A stretch of DNA of 64,000 nt from Gluconobacter roseus NBRC 3990 (lineage in GTDB: Bacteria > Pseudomonadota > Alphaproteobacteria > Acetobacterales > Acetobacteraceae), in contig NZ_BJLY01000001.1 in assembly GCF_006538885.1 (NCBI RefSeq), positions 248,001 through 312,000 of the forward strand. The letters are read 5' to 3'. The notes below the pieces were generated by a model that was not told the origin of the DNA, made no database searches, and worked only from the letters and a program-made list of their open reading frames with translations. The translations under genes and the position numbers were made by a program. Below, piece by piece: positions 14,560 to 24,140 of the stretch. Within the stretch, counting starts at the first letter, position 1. Every line of letters begins with the position of its first letter.

Positions 14560-16359
14560 TCAAGCCGGGGCAGCGTCAGAAATGAAAAAAGACAGATTTT
14601 TTCTCTCCTGCCATGTCTCGGCCCGCAATGTGCCTGCGACATGCACCAGAGGCATCGAGCGGTCTTCCAGCAGGGCGGCGAAGGGTTTGTCCGCTGCACG
14701 GAAGACCAGGCCGCGCAGGCGTGTGCCTCCATCCTCGCCTTGCAGGATGACGCGCAGGGTGTTGCCGTCCTTGCCGATACGCTCGCTTTTGACACAGCGG
14801 ACATTGCTGATGGCGAGGACCGGCTCTTCGTTGCCGGGACCGAAGGGTTCCAGCCGGGCGAGCTGGTCAGCGACCGCGATGGAGGCGCCGGCCAGCGTCA
14901 TGATGCCGTCGAGCTTCAGGGCGTCCTGTTTGGGGAGGGTGAGGGCGCCGGAAAGCTGGCTGTCGAGCCAGTTGTGGAATTCGTCGGCACGATCGGCAGA
15001 AAGCGAGAAGCCGGCGGCCATGGCGTGGCCACCGCCAGTGAGAAGCAGGCCGTTCTGGCGGGCGGCGATGATGGCGGTTCCGAGATCCAGTCCGGGGACG
15101 GAGCGGCCCGAGCCCTTGATGACGCCGTCCGTCAGGGCCGCGACGAGGGCGGGGCGGTTGTAGCGCTCTTTCAGGCGGCCTGCGACGATGCCGACGACGC
15201 CGGGGTGCCATGTTTCACCATGCAGGAAGATGACGGCGTGGCCCGCATCGAGCTGCTGCTGCGCCTGTTCCATGGCAGAATCGAGGATTGTGGATTCGAC
15301 GGTCTGACGCTGGCGGTTCACGCGGTCGAGCTGTTCGGCGAGGGCGCGGGCTTCCACGACATCATCGGACAGCAGGAGTTTCAGGCCCAGATCGGCCTGT
15401 GCGATGCGACCGCCAGCGTTGATGCGGGGACCGAGGGCAAAGCCGCAGGCCATGGCGCTGGCTTCTTCCTTCACGCCTGCGACGGAGGACAGCGTGGCCA
15501 GACCGAGACGCTCGCCGCGGGACATGACGCGCAGACCTTGCATGACCAGCGCGCGGTTCAGGCCGGTCAGGGGCATGACGTCGCAGATGGTCGCCAGCGC
15601 CGTGAGGTCGAGGCGTTTGAGCAGGTCGGGAATGACCTGGCCTTCGTCGAACCAGTTGGTGCGGCGCAGGTGGCGGATCGTGGCGACCATGGTGAGGAAG
15701 GCGACGGCCGTGGCGCAGATGCTGCCCAGCCCGGACGTGCAGTCCAGACGGTTCGGGTTGACCACGATGCCTTTCGGCAGCGCTGCGCCGTCGGGTTTGT
15801 GGTGGTCGAGCACGATGATGTCGGCGCGGTCGGTCAGGTCGTTGAGGATGTCGATCGCTGCTGTGCCGCAGTCGATACACACTAGAAGCGTGGCGCCCTG
15901 GGAGAGCAGGTTCTCGAGGGCTGCAGTGTTGGGGCCGTAGCCTTCAGTCAGGCGGTCGGGAATGTGGGTGCTGACGGTGCAGCCCAGTTCGCGCAGCATG
16001 TCGCAGACGAGAGCAGTTCCGCAGGCGCCGTCCACATCGTAGTCGCCGAACAGGCCGACATGCTCGCGGTTGCGCACGGCCTGTGCGAGGCGTTCGGCGG
16101 CCTGATCCATATCCTGCAGGCAGGACGGGTCGGGCATGGCGTCGCGCAGGCGGGGATTGAGGAAGGAGGAGGCGTCGTGTGATGCGACGCCTCGTGCCGA
16201 GAGAATACGGGCCAGAAGTTCAGGAATGCCGGCCTGCTGGGCCAGACCGAGAGCCAGACGGTTGTCAGCTTCCGCCAGGCGGGGATCCCGCCAGATCCAG
16301 CGGCGGTGTCCTGCACTTCGGGTTACGCCGAGGACGGCACCCGTATCATCTGCGAGCAT
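14560..16359 (-). CDS. recJ: Single-stranded-DNA-specific exonuclease RecJ
   Basis: 599 residues. DHH-family phosphoesterase core with D106-Y-D108-x-D110 (GLFGDYDVDG), D163 (LVCIDCG), and L-D185-H186-H187 (VLDHHKPDGA), then the DHHA1 domain with GRSVPGLDLGTAI and LTGGGHAMAAGFSL, and a C-terminal OB-fold region. Degrades 5' ends of single-stranded DNA in recombination and mismatch repair. Last gene of the minus-strand chain alaC-like, hom, glpX, recJ; ten bases after glpX. Length normal. Start ATG 16359 gives the usual N-terminus. Confidence 0.95.
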   Translation of the reverse strand: MLADDTGAVLGVTRSAGHRRWIWRDPRLAEADNRLALGLAQQAGIPELLARILSARGVASHDASSFLNPRLRDAMPDPSCLQDMDQAAERLAQAVRNREHVGLFGDYDVDGACGTALVCDMLRELGCTVSTHIPDRLTEGYGPNTAALENLLSQGATLLVCIDCGTAAIDILNDLTDRADIIVLDHHKPDGAALPKGIVVNPNRLDCTSGLGSICATAVAFLTMVATIRHLRRTNWFDEGQVIPDLLKRLDLTALATICDVMPLTGLNRALVMQGLRVMSRGERLGLATLSSVAGVKEEASAMACGFALGPRINAGGRIAQADLGLKLLLSDDVVEARALAEQLDRVNRQRQTVESTILDSAMEQAQQQLDAGHAVIFLHGETWHPGVVGIVAGRLKERYNRPALVAALTDGVIKGSGRSVPGLDLGTAIIAARQNGLLLTGGGHAMAAGFSLSADRADEFHNWLDSQLSGALTLPKQDALKLDGIMTLAGASIAVADQLARLEPFGPGNEEPVLAISNVRCVKSERIGKDGNTLRVILQGEDGGTRLRGLVFRAADKPFAALLEDRSMPLVHVAGTLRAETWQERKNLSFFISDAAPA

Positions 16360-16369
16360 GGTTCTCCGT

Positions 16370-17371
16370 TCAGGAAGCGGCTTTTGCCTTCGGTTTGAAG
16401 GTATGATGGCTTTCTATATAGCGCACCGTGCCGGATTTTGAACGCATGACGATGGAATGTGTGCGGGCCCGGGTCGGGCTCGGACGTTCCACGCCCTTCA
16501 GCAGCGGGCCGGATGTGACGCCTGTTGCGGAGAACAGGACGTGACCGGAGGCCATGTCGTGCAGGAAGAGCTTGCGGGCCGGATCGAGGCCATTGGCCAT
16601 TTCGCGGGCACGCTCGCGCTGGCTGTCATCCTCGAACAGGAGGCGGCCCTGCATCTGGCCTTCCATGCAGCGGATGGCTGCGGCGGCCAGAACGCCTTCG
16701 GGAGCGCCGCCCGAACCGGCATAGAGATCCACGCCACTGCCATCGATACAGGTGGCGATGGCAGCCGCCACGTCACCGTCGCTCAGGAGCATGACGCGTG
16801 CGCCGGCTTCGCGAGCATGGGCGATGAGTTCTTCATGTCTTTCGCGGTCAAGTGCGCAGAGAACCATGTCCGAGACATCGCGCTTCTTGGCCTTGGCCAG
16901 CGAACGGAGGTTGTTGCCGATAGAGGCATCCAGATCCACCACGCCTTCGGGCAGGTCGGGGCCGACGACGATCTTTTCCATGTAGATGTCAGGCGCGTGC
17001 AGGAACTTGCCGCGTTCGGCGAGGGCCACGACCGTCAGGGCGTTGGGCAGGCTCTTGGCGCACAGATTGGTGCCTTCGAGCGGATCGACCGCGATGTCCA
17101 TGGCCGGGCCGCCGGAGCCGACCTTTTCACCGATATAGAGCATCGGTGCTTCGTCCATCTCGCCTTCGCCGATGGTGACGACACCGTCGATGGCGACGGT
17201 GTCGAATGCAGCGCGCATGGCCTGAACGGCGGCGCCGTCGGCTTCGTTCTTCTGGCCGCGGCCGGTCCAGTGGGCGGAGGCGATCGCGGCTGCTTCCGTT
17301 ACGCGGACGAGCTCGAGAGCAAGATTGCGGTCAGTGACGCGGTACGGGAGAACATTCTGAGGGTCGATCAC
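16370..17371 (-). CDS. glpX: Class II fructose-1,6-bisphosphatase GlpX
   Basis: 333 residues of the GlpX family: VTIGEGEMDEAPMLYIGEK and D96-P-L-E99-G-T metal and phosphate-binding motifs, plus YAGSGGAPEGVLAAAA. It hydrolyses fructose-1,6-bisphosphate to fructose-6-phosphate, feeding the pentose phosphate pathway that dominates sugar metabolism in acetic acid bacteria. Its ATG overlaps the stop of hom by four bases, so it is translationally coupled to homoserine dehydrogenase, a linkage seen across alphaproteobacteria. A class I aldolase is encoded separately at 39696. Confidence 0.95.
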   Translation of the reverse strand: MIDPQNVLPYRVTDRNLALELVRVTEAAAIASAHWTGRGQKNEADGAAVQAMRAAFDTVAIDGVVTIGEGEMDEAPMLYIGEKVGSGGPAMDIAVDPLEGTNLCAKSLPNALTVVALAERGKFLHAPDIYMEKIVVGPDLPEGVVDLDASIGNNLRSLAKAKKRDVSDMVLCALDRERHEELIAHAREAGARVMLLSDGDVAAAIATCIDGSGVDLYAGSGGAPEGVLAAAAIRCMEGQMQGRLLFEDDSQRERAREMANGLDPARKLFLHDMASGHVLFSATGVTSGPLLKGVERPSPTRARTHSIVMRSKSGTVRYIESHHTFKPKAKAAS

Positions 17372-18657
17372 GCAAGGGGATCCTCGATTTTGAGCACCAG
17401 AGGCTTTCCTGTCACGACAGGAAGGACCGCGAGCGCTGTGGCAGCTGCATGGATGGCCTTTTCAGGAACCTGATGGGTTACGATCGCCAGGTCAGCACAT
17501 CCTGTTGCAGCATCATGCTGGGAGACAAAGTGAACGGAGACATCATGGTCCCGAAGAACAGATGTCAGGTCAGCCATTACGCCCGGACGGTCCTGAACGT
17601 TCAGACGTAAATAGAATGCGCTGTTCAAATCAGCGAGATTTGCGCAGGTGGCGGGGGCCGGAACGGACTGCGTGCCCCAGACGGGAATGGCGGTTCCCCG
17701 CGCCAGATCGATCAGATCGGCGACCACGGCGCTGGCGGTCGGGCCTTCGCCGGCACCGCGACCGGAGATGGTCATGGGACCGCTGAAGACGCCCTGTGTG
17801 GAGACGGCATTGAAGACGCCCTCAACGCTGGCGATGGGGGCGCTGGCCGGGACGAGGCACGGACGCACCCAGGCGGCGACGGTGCCGTTTTCGGCGTGCC
17901 GGGCCATGCCGAGGAGCTTGATGCGGTATCCGAGCTGATCGGCGAATTTCAGGTCGGTCGCCGTGATGTCGCGGATGCCCTGAACGGACAGGGTGTCGAA
18001 GGCTATGGGCTGGAAAGCCAGACCGGCGAGGATGGCCAGCTTGTGCGCCGTGTCCCAACCATCCACGTCCGTGGAGGGTTCGGCTTCGGCATAGCCCTTG
18101 GCCTGTGCTTCGGTCAGGACGTCGGTGAAGTCCCGGCCCGTGGCGCGCATTTCTGTCAGGATGTAGTTGCAGGTGCCGTTCAGGATGCCGCCAACGCTGA
18201 GGAGGCGGTCGGCGGCCAGTCCTTCGCGGACGAGCTTGATGGCGGGGATGCCCCCGGCCACAGCCGCCTCGAACAGGAGGGGGGCATTTTTTTCCGAAGA
18301 CAGGCGGCTGAGGCGGTCGCCATGCAGGGCCACGAGTGCCTTGTTGGCGGTCACGACCGGCAGGCCGCGTTCGAGCGCGGTGCGCACCATGTCACGTGCC
18401 GGGCCTTCGGAGCCGCCGATGAGTTCGACGGCGACGTCAATCTCCGGGTCCTGCGCCACGGCGGTGGCGCTGTCGTGCCAGCGCATGGCGGACAGGTCCA
18501 CGCCGCGGTCGCGGGTGCGGTCCCGGGCCGTGATGGCCACGACTTCGATCGGGCGGCCAGCCCGGGCGGTAATCATGTCAGCGTTCTCACGCAGGAGACG
18601 AATGACACCGATCCCGACAGTCCCGAGTCCAGCCAGTCCGATCCGCAGTGGTTTCAC
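17368..18657 (-). CDS. hom: Homoserine dehydrogenase
   Basis: 429 residues. NAD(P)-binding GLAGLGTVGIGV near the start, catalytic-domain motifs GGILNGTCNYILTEM and EAQAKGYAEAEPSTDVDGWDTAHKLAILA, and a C-terminal ACT domain (about 350-429, RPGVMADLTSVLRDHDVSVHFVSQ) that normally confers threonine feedback inhibition. Converts aspartate semialdehyde to homoserine for threonine and methionine. Four-base overlaps join it to the upstream aminotransferase and the downstream glpX. Confidence 0.95.
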   Translation of the reverse strand: MKPLRIGLAGLGTVGIGVIRLLRENADMITARAGRPIEVVAITARDRTRDRGVDLSAMRWHDSATAVAQDPEIDVAVELIGGSEGPARDMVRTALERGLPVVTANKALVALHGDRLSRLSSEKNAPLLFEAAVAGGIPAIKLVREGLAADRLLSVGGILNGTCNYILTEMRATGRDFTDVLTEAQAKGYAEAEPSTDVDGWDTAHKLAILAGLAFQPIAFDTLSVQGIRDITATDLKFADQLGYRIKLLGMARHAENGTVAAWVRPCLVPASAPIASVEGVFNAVSTQGVFSGPMTISGRGAGEGPTASAVVADLIDLARGTAIPVWGTQSVPAPATCANLADLNSAFYLRLNVQDRPGVMADLTSVLRDHDVSVHFVSQHDAATGCADLAIVTHQVPEKAIHAAATALAVLPVVTGKPLVLKIEDPLA

Positions 18658-19880
18658 GATGATGCAGCTCCAAGAAGATCAGCGGTTCCGGCCCCGGCGC
18701 CGTGCCGGGACATGAAGCCCTTGATGGCCCGCGTCGCCTGACGCAGCCGCTGGGTGTTTTCGACAAGTCCGATCCGGACAAAGCCCTCGCCGTATTCCCC
18801 GAATCCGAGGCCGGGCGCAACCGCCACGCCGGCTTCCTTGAGAAGCAGCTTGGAGAAGGCGACACTGCCCATTTCGGCGAAAGCGGGGGGAATGGGGGCC
18901 CAGGCGAACATCGATCCTGCGGGCGCGGGGACGTCCCATCCGGCGCTCTGAAGGCCGCGCAGGAGAACGTCCCGGCGGTCCTTGTACATGGCGCGGATTT
19001 CGGAAACGTAGTTTTGCGGGCCGTTCAGGGCGGCGACGGAGGCGACCTGGATCGGGGTGAAGGCGCCGTAATCCAGATAGGACTTGATGCGTGTGAGGGC
19101 CTGGATCAGGCGCGGATTGCCGACCGCAAAGCCCATGCGCCAGCCTGCCATGGAATAGGTCTTGGACATGGACGTGAACTCAACAGCTACGTCCTTTGCG
19201 CCCGGAACGGCGAGGAGGGACGGGGGCGGTTCGTTCTCGTTGAAATAGATTTCCGCATAGGCCAGATCGGACAGGATCCAGATCTCTTCCCGGCGCGCGA
19301 AGGCCACGAGTTCCTTGTAGAAATCGAGATTTGCGACAAATGCTGTCGGGTTGGACGGGAAGTTGACGATCAGGGCTGTCGGCTTGGGGACCGAGTGCCG
19401 GACGGCACGCTCGAGCGCGCGGAGCATGTCCTCGTCCGGTGTGGCCGGGATCGAGCGGACGGAGGCGCCGGCGATGATGAAGCCGAACTGGTGGATCGGG
19501 TAGGACGGGTTCGGGACTAGGATCGTGTCGCCGGGGCTCGTGATGGCGGCGGCCAGATTGGCCAGACCTTCCTTGGAGCCAAGGGTTGCGATGACTTCGG
19601 TTTCCGGGTCCAGCGAGACGTTGAAGCGGCGCTCGTAATAGTTCGCCATGGCCTTGCGCAGGCCCGGGATGCCGCGGCTGACGGAATAGCCGTGCGCGCG
19701 CGGATTGCCGACTGTCTCGATCAGCTTCTGCACGACGTGAGCCGGGGGCGCGCTGTCGGGGTTGCTCATGCCCAGATCGATGATGTCGTCACCGGCGGCT
19801 CGCGCGGCGGCCTTGGCCTTGTTCACTTCAGCGAACACGTAGGGCGGCAGGCGGCGGATGCGGTGGAACTCTTCGGTCAT
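18654..19880 (-). CDS. alaC: Class I/II aminotransferase (AlaC-like)
   Basis: 408 residues, fold-type I PLP enzyme: NPSYPIHQFGFIIAGA, NFPSNPTA, ILSDLAYAEIYF, and PLP lysine K240 in TSMSKTYSMAGWRMGF, all closely as in the YfdZ/AlaC glutamate-pyruvate transaminases. The related LL-diaminopimelate aminotransferases are less likely in a proteobacterium. First gene of the operon with hom, glpX and recJ, where hom neighbours it in many alphaproteobacteria. Start ATG 19880 gives a normal N-terminus (MTEEFHRIRRLPPYVF). Confidence 0.85.
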   Translation of the reverse strand: MTEEFHRIRRLPPYVFAEVNKAKAAARAAGDDIIDLGMSNPDSAPPAHVVQKLIETVGNPRAHGYSVSRGIPGLRKAMANYYERRFNVSLDPETEVIATLGSKEGLANLAAAITSPGDTILVPNPSYPIHQFGFIIAGASVRSIPATPDEDMLRALERAVRHSVPKPTALIVNFPSNPTAFVANLDFYKELVAFARREEIWILSDLAYAEIYFNENEPPPSLLAVPGAKDVAVEFTSMSKTYSMAGWRMGFAVGNPRLIQALTRIKSYLDYGAFTPIQVASVAALNGPQNYVSEIRAMYKDRRDVLLRGLQSAGWDVPAPAGSMFAWAPIPPAFAEMGSVAFSKLLLKEAGVAVAPGLGFGEYGEGFVRIGLVENTQRLRQATRAIKGFMSRHGAGAGTADLLGAASS

Positions 19881-19998
19881 GACCAGCTCTGGGACAGAAG
19901 GTGAAAGGGAGCAGCGACGATAGACAGGTTTTTTCAGGAGTGGAACAGTCTGACTGCGCCTGATTTCACAATGTCATCTTCCAGCCATTTTCCGGGCA

Positions 19999-21033
19999 TC
20001 AGCCTCCGATCGTGACGCGGACGCCGTCGCCGATGGCTTCGGCCTTGAGGACGATCGCAGAAGCGGGGACGCCGCGCTCGATCAGGGCGCGGGCAACGAC
20101 CCGGGCCCGCAGCAGGCCGAGCGCAATCTCCCGATTCTGGTCTGCTGGCGCGAGGGCCGCGTCTGCGCTCATGAAGGCGCCAAAGCCGCGGATGGTCAGG
20201 CGCTGGTTTCCGCGCTGGGAAATGATGTGCTGGTACTCGCCCTGCGGGTTGCCGGCGACGTGATCGGTTGCCGGCTGAAAGCGGATCAGCGTGCCTTCGG
20301 GCGTCGAGGTGTCGATGTCCGGACGGATGGGGTCGCTGACCATGGCATCGCGCGGAAGGTCGAAACCGGGGAACTGCGGCGGGGGCGGAGGCAGGTCACC
20401 GATCTGCGGGAACTCGCCCGGCGGGGTCGGGGGAATGGATTTTGTGACCACGGCGGGAAGTTCGGCTTCCGGTGCCGGTGGCGGGGCGGCAGGTTTCTTC
20501 GCGGGAGCGGGTTTAGTGGCCGGTGCTGGTGTGGGCGTTGGTGCTGGAGCCGCAGCGGGGGGCTCGGTTGGGAGGTTCGGGGCCGGGTTGACGGCAGACG
20601 GGGATTCCGGAGCCGGAGTTTCGGGCTGTCCGACTGCGGTCATGGTCATGCCGCTCTGTTCGGTGTCCGCCGTCGTCGCAGGCGTTGCCGGGGCCGGTTT
20701 GGGCGGCGGGGGAATGGTCGGCAGGGCGCCCTGTGCCGCGCTTTCGCGCTGAGCCAGATTGCGCTGGGCTTCGAGCTGGGTTGTCAGCGACAGCCGGGCC
20801 TCGGGAGTGGGGAGATCCGGAGCCTTTGTCGGTGTGCGGCCGACATGGGGGTAGCGCAGGTTTTCGCCCGGCGGCGGGGCGCGCAGCTTGGCGATCTCGC
20901 CGCCTTCAAAACCGTGCCACCAGCCGGTTACGGTGTCGGTCATGTCCTGATGCTGGCAGCCCGCCAGCAGTGGTGCGGTCATCAGCACGAGAAAGGGAAT
21001 TTTTCCCGCAGTCCTGCGTGTTGCCGCTGTCAT
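19999..21033 (-). CDS. OmpA-like peptidoglycan-associated lipoprotein
   Basis: 344 residues. A lipobox PLLAGC places the lipidated Cys at residue 26 after a basic and hydrophobic leader. A long Pro/Ala-rich linker (repeats of PAP, PTP and PPPP, about 115-235) leads to a C-terminal OmpA-like segment (IRGFGAFMSADAALAPADQNREIALGLLRARVVARALIERGVPASAI), where the NREIALGLLRARVVARAL helix matches the peptidoglycan-binding fold. Likely an outer-membrane lipoprotein that spans to the wall. Start ATG 21033 is chosen because the leader begins there; the frame is open further upstream but runs antisense to clpP. Divergent from clpP. Confidence 0.75.
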   Translation of the reverse strand: MTAATRRTAGKIPFLVLMTAPLLAGCQHQDMTDTVTGWWHGFEGGEIAKLRAPPPGENLRYPHVGRTPTKAPDLPTPEARLSLTTQLEAQRNLAQRESAAQGALPTIPPPPKPAPATPATTADTEQSGMTMTAVGQPETPAPESPSAVNPAPNLPTEPPAAAPAPTPTPAPATKPAPAKKPAAPPPAPEAELPAVVTKSIPPTPPGEFPQIGDLPPPPPQFPGFDLPRDAMVSDPIRPDIDTSTPEGTLIRFQPATDHVAGNPQGEYQHIISQRGNQRLTIRGFGAFMSADAALAPADQNREIALGLLRARVVARALIERGVPASAIVLKAEAIGDGVRVTIGG

Positions 21034-21210
21034 GGGCTGCCTGCTGTTCCCTGGGACCACTGTGCCGTTCCTGCCGTCTTTAGAATGTCGAAACGCGGCG
21101 GAGCCTAGCGGTTCGTGACAGGGATGGCGAGAGTTCCTGTCAGGCCTGATCGGAAGCCCGGTCCGAAGGAGGACTTGGCACCGACGAAAACGAGGCGCAG
21201 GATAGGGGAT

Positions 21211-21888
21211 ATGAACATGCATGCTGGATCTGGAAACGATATGGATATCACCAGAATGACCCCGACCCGCCTGGACGACGAGCCGGATGCTCCGGAGCCC
21301 GAAACCAAAGAAGACGACAACAAGACGCTGAACGGCCCGATCAGCGAGCTTGAAGGCCGTCTGTTCGATCAGCGGAAAGTTCTGATTTTCGGCGGTATCA
21401 ACGACAAGATCGCCCGCGACGTCACAGGCCGCCTGCTGGCGCTGGCCGGGACGTCCGACAAGCCGATCGATGTGTATGTGAACTCGCCGGGCGGTCATGT
21501 GGAGAGTGGTGACACCATCCATGACATGATCCGCTTCGTGGATTCGATCGCGCCGATCAACATGATCGGAACCGGCTGGGTCGCGTCCGCCGGTGCGTTG
21601 ATCTATGCCGCCGGTCGTCCGGAGCGGCGTGTCTGCCTGCCGAACACGCGCTTTCTGCTGCATCAGCCGATGGGCGGCGTGCGTGGTCCGGCAACGGATA
21701 TCGACATCGAGGCCCGCGAGATCATCAAGATGCGCGAGCGTCTGAACCGGATCTTCGCGAAGGAAACCGGGCAGCCTTACGAAAAGGTCGCCAAGGACAC
21801 GGACCGGAATTACTGGATGTCGGCCAATGAAGCCATTGCCTATGGCCTCGTGAACCGCATCATCCACTCGGCAACCGAACTCAAGTAA
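21211..21888 (+). CDS. clpP: ATP-dependent Clp protease proteolytic subunit homologue
   Basis: 225 residues. ClpP fold with catalytic S127 ([14 protein letters not shown]), H151 (FLLHQPMGG) and D196 ([20 protein letters not shown]). An acidic N-terminal extension of some 45 residues ([16 protein letters not shown]) and TGWVASAGA in place of the usual MGQAASMGA mark it as the second, ClpP2-type paralogue common in alphaproteobacteria rather than the housekeeping ClpP beside clpX. AGGGG precedes ATG 21211. Downstream, with a hairpin between, lies a ferritin-like gene. Confidence 0.85.
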   Translation: MNMHAGSGNDMDITRMTPTRLDDEPDAPEPETKEDDNKTLNGPISELEGRLFDQRKVLIFGGINDKIARDVTGRLLALAGTSDKPIDVYVNSPGGHVESGDTIHDMIRFVDSIAPINMIGTGWVASAGALIYAAGRPERRVCLPNTRFLLHQPMGGVRGPATDIDIEAREIIKMRERLNRIFAKETGQPYEKVAKDTDRNYWMSANEAIAYGLVNRIIHSATELK

Positions 21889-21910
21889 AAACTACAAGCT
21901 CCAAGGGGCA

Positions 21911-21933
21911 CGGCGTGCCTTTCCGGCACGCCG
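21911..21933 (+). terminator. Hairpin after clpP, no T-run
   Basis: CGGCGTGCC (21911-21919) and GGCACGCCG (21925-21933) form a perfect 9-base stem with a TTTCC loop, 11 bases before the next start codon. Without a U tract it may be a pause, processing or attenuating hairpin rather than a true terminator. Confidence 0.4.
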
Positions 21934-21944
21934 CGAACACAGTC

Positions 21945-22919
21945 ATGAAAAGCCTGGCCGAAATCTATTCCCATCTTCCCGACGCACCGTCGGAGAAGAC
22001 GCTCGAGCGCGTTGATTACGAAGCGCGCCACTGGAGCAGCCCGATCCAGGGGCCGCTCAAGCCCGGTACGGAAGAGCACAAACGGGCCGTCGCCGCGATG
22101 TTCCGTGATACGTTCAATCCTTACAAGCCGTCCGTGATCGACTGGCCGAAGCTGGATCCGGAGACGCTGCATCGCATCACGTCGCTGCCGATCTGGGATA
22201 TTGCGGTCCAGACTGAGGGCAAGGCCCGTCTACGCATGGCCGCCTATGCGGATATGATCACCGACCCGGACATGAAGGATGCGCTGTCGCGCAATGCCTG
22301 GGAAGAGAACCGGCACAAGGAAGTCCTGACCAAGCTGGTCGAGGCCTATAACATTCCGATGGCGCCGGAGCCTCCGTATGTCACGCCGAAGGATACGGAA
22401 TGGGCGTATCTGGTCACGGGTTTCTCGGAATGTGTGGACAGCTTCTTTGCGTTCGGTCTGTTCGCGCTGGCCGAGCGTGCCGGGCTGTTCCCGCAGGAAC
22501 TGATCGAGACGTTTGAGCCGGTGATGCAGGAAGAGTGCCGCCATATCCTGCTATTCGCGAACTGGCTGGCCTGGCACCGGGCGACCATGCCGTTCTGGAA
22601 GCGGCCGTGGTTCGAGCTGCGTGTGATCGGGGTCTGGCTGTTCCTGGCCTATGAGCGCATGGGGCTGGCCCGCTCGATTGACGAGAACGGGGAAGAGCAC
22701 ACCCAGGACAACAATTTCACGGTCACAGGTGCCAAGGACATGACGACAATGGACATCAGTCTTCCGGACCTGATGCAGCTCTGTCTGGACGAGGATGACC
22801 GCCGGTTCTCCGGCTATGACCCGCGTCTGCTGCGGCCGACGACGACGCCGGCAATTGCGCGTGCGATCATCAAGGGGGCAAAGCTCTGGGATCGTGTCCG
22901 GAGCAAGATCGCTGCCTGA
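21945..22919 (+). CDS. Ferritin-like diiron protein
   Basis: 324 residues, mostly helical. Spaced carboxylate-histidine motifs fit a four-helix diiron site: E91 (VQTEGKARLRM), E121-x2-H124 (EENRHKEV), E162 (GFSECVDSF) and E197-x2-H200 (EECRHILLFANWLAWHR). The length and pattern match the ferritin-like domain proteins of unknown function in alphaproteobacteria. A hydrophobic WFELRVIGVWLFLAYERMG segment follows. Start ATG 21945 (MKSLAEIY) lies just after the hairpin; an upstream GTG would sit inside the hairpin. Oxidase, monooxygenase or iron-handling roles are possible. Confidence 0.6.
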   Translation: MKSLAEIYSHLPDAPSEKTLERVDYEARHWSSPIQGPLKPGTEEHKRAVAAMFRDTFNPYKPSVIDWPKLDPETLHRITSLPIWDIAVQTEGKARLRMAAYADMITDPDMKDALSRNAWEENRHKEVLTKLVEAYNIPMAPEPPYVTPKDTEWAYLVTGFSECVDSFFAFGLFALAERAGLFPQELIETFEPVMQEECRHILLFANWLAWHRATMPFWKRPWFELRVIGVWLFLAYERMGLARSIDENGEEHTQDNNFTVTGAKDMTTMDISLPDLMQLCLDEDDRRFSGYDPRLLRPTTTPAIARAIIKGAKLWDRVRSKIAA

Positions 22920-22950
22920 GCGACCTTCTTCACGACAGTCACACGGCATA

Positions 22951-22980
22951 AAAAAAGGGCTCCGGAAGGAGCCCTTTTTC
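22951..22980. terminator. Bidirectional terminator between ferritin-like gene and recA
   Basis: GGGCTCC (22957-22963), loop GGAA, GGAGCCC (22968-22974), flanked by six A and five T. It serves both the plus-strand gene and recA, which ends at 22984. Confidence 0.9.
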
Positions 22981-22983
22981 GTT

Positions 22984-24021
22984 TCAGTCTTCTGGGTTGC
23001 CGTCTGCGTCGGGCTCCGGATCTGTCATCAGAGCGTCGGAAAGGACGCCGGCTTCTGCGCGGATGCGACGCTCGATCTCGGAGGCCATCTCCGGATGCTC
23101 GCGCAGGAACTGCTTGGCGTTTTCACGGCCCTGTCCGATGCGCTGGCTGTCGAAGGAGAACCATGCGCCGGACTTCTCGACGATGTTGCCCTTCACGCCC
23201 AGATCGAGCAGTTCGCCCATCTTGCTGATGCCTTCGCCGTACATGATGTCGAACTCGACCTGACGGAACGGAGGCGCCATCTTGTTCTTCACGACCTTGA
23301 CGCGCGTCTGGTTGCCGACGACTTCGTCCTTGTCCTTGATGGACCCGATGCGGCGGATATCCAGACGGATGGATGAGTAGAATTTCAGCGCATTACCGCC
23401 CGTCGTCGTTTCCGGATTGCCGAACATCACGCCGATCTTCATGCGGATCTGGTTCAGGAAGATCACGAGCGTATTGGAGCGCGAGACCGTTCCCGTGAGC
23501 TTGCGCAGGGCCTGGCTCATGAGACGGGCATGCAGACCGACATGGCTGTCGCCCATATCGCCTTCAAGCTCGGCGCGGGGAACGAGGGCCGCCACGGAGT
23601 CCACGACCAGCACGTCAACAGCACCGGAGCGGACCAGCGTGTCGGCAATTTCCAGCGCCTGTTCGCCGGCATCGGGCTGGCTGAGCAGAAGATCGTCGAT
23701 ATTGACACCCAGCTTGCGGGCATAGCCGGGGTCGAGCGCATGTTCGGCGTCGACGAAGGCCACGGTGCCGCCCTTCTTCTGGGCTTCGGCCAAGACATGC
23801 AGGGCAAGAGTGGTCTTGCCCGAGCTTTCCGGACCATAGATCTCCACGATACGACCGCGCGGCAGGCCGCCGATCCCGAGAGCGATATCCAGCCCGATGG
23901 AGCCGGTGGAAATCACATTGGCTTCCACCTTCGGACGCTGGCCCATGCGCATGATCGAGCCCTTGCCGAAGGCGCGCTCGATCTGGCTGAGTGCGCCTTC
24001 AAGCGCCTTGGTCTTGTCCAT
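22984..24021 (-). CDS. recA: Recombinase RecA
   Basis: 345 residues with Walker A GPESSGKT (63-70), the [21 protein letters not shown] segment, loop L2 [30 protein letters not shown], and an acidic C-terminus ([12 protein letters not shown]). Central to homologous recombination and SOS induction. Single gene followed by a shared terminator. Upstream lie a perfect 9+9 inverted repeat (24141-24161) and three GTTC words in the region where regulators may bind. Confidence 0.98.
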   Translation of the reverse strand: MDKTKALEGALSQIERAFGKGSIMRMGQRPKVEANVISTGSIGLDIALGIGGLPRGRIVEIYGPESSGKTTLALHVLAEAQKKGGTVAFVDAEHALDPGYARKLGVNIDDLLLSQPDAGEQALEIADTLVRSGAVDVLVVDSVAALVPRAELEGDMGDSHVGLHARLMSQALRKLTGTVSRSNTLVIFLNQIRMKIGVMFGNPETTTGGNALKFYSSIRLDIRRIGSIKDKDEVVGNQTRVKVVKNKMAPPFRQVEFDIMYGEGISKMGELLDLGVKGNIVEKSGAWFSFDSQRIGQGRENAKQFLREHPEMASEIERRIRAEAGVLSDALMTDPEPDADGNPED

Positions 24022-24140
24022 TCAATCCTCGCAATAGGTTGGGGCTGGCGTTTACAGGATACGATAGACCGGGTGGCCATTCTCGCAAAGAGCCGTGATT
24101 TCTGCGGCTGCCAGCGTTCCATGTTCACAAATGTTCTTGT

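Noticed and set aside
14641-15885. Long plus-strand open frame antisense to recJ
   Set aside because: High GC and codon structure of recJ on the other strand explain it; composition is Gly/Asp/Ala-rich without any family motif.
21034-21867. Extension of the OmpA-like lipoprotein frame to 21867
   Set aside because: It would run antisense across clpP and leave the lipobox leader in the middle of the protein; the ATG at 21033 begins a proper lipoprotein signal.
24116-24136. SOS (LexA) box upstream of recA
   Set aside because: GTTC words are spaced by three and six bases, not seven as in the alphaproteobacterial consensus, so I do not call a LexA site.
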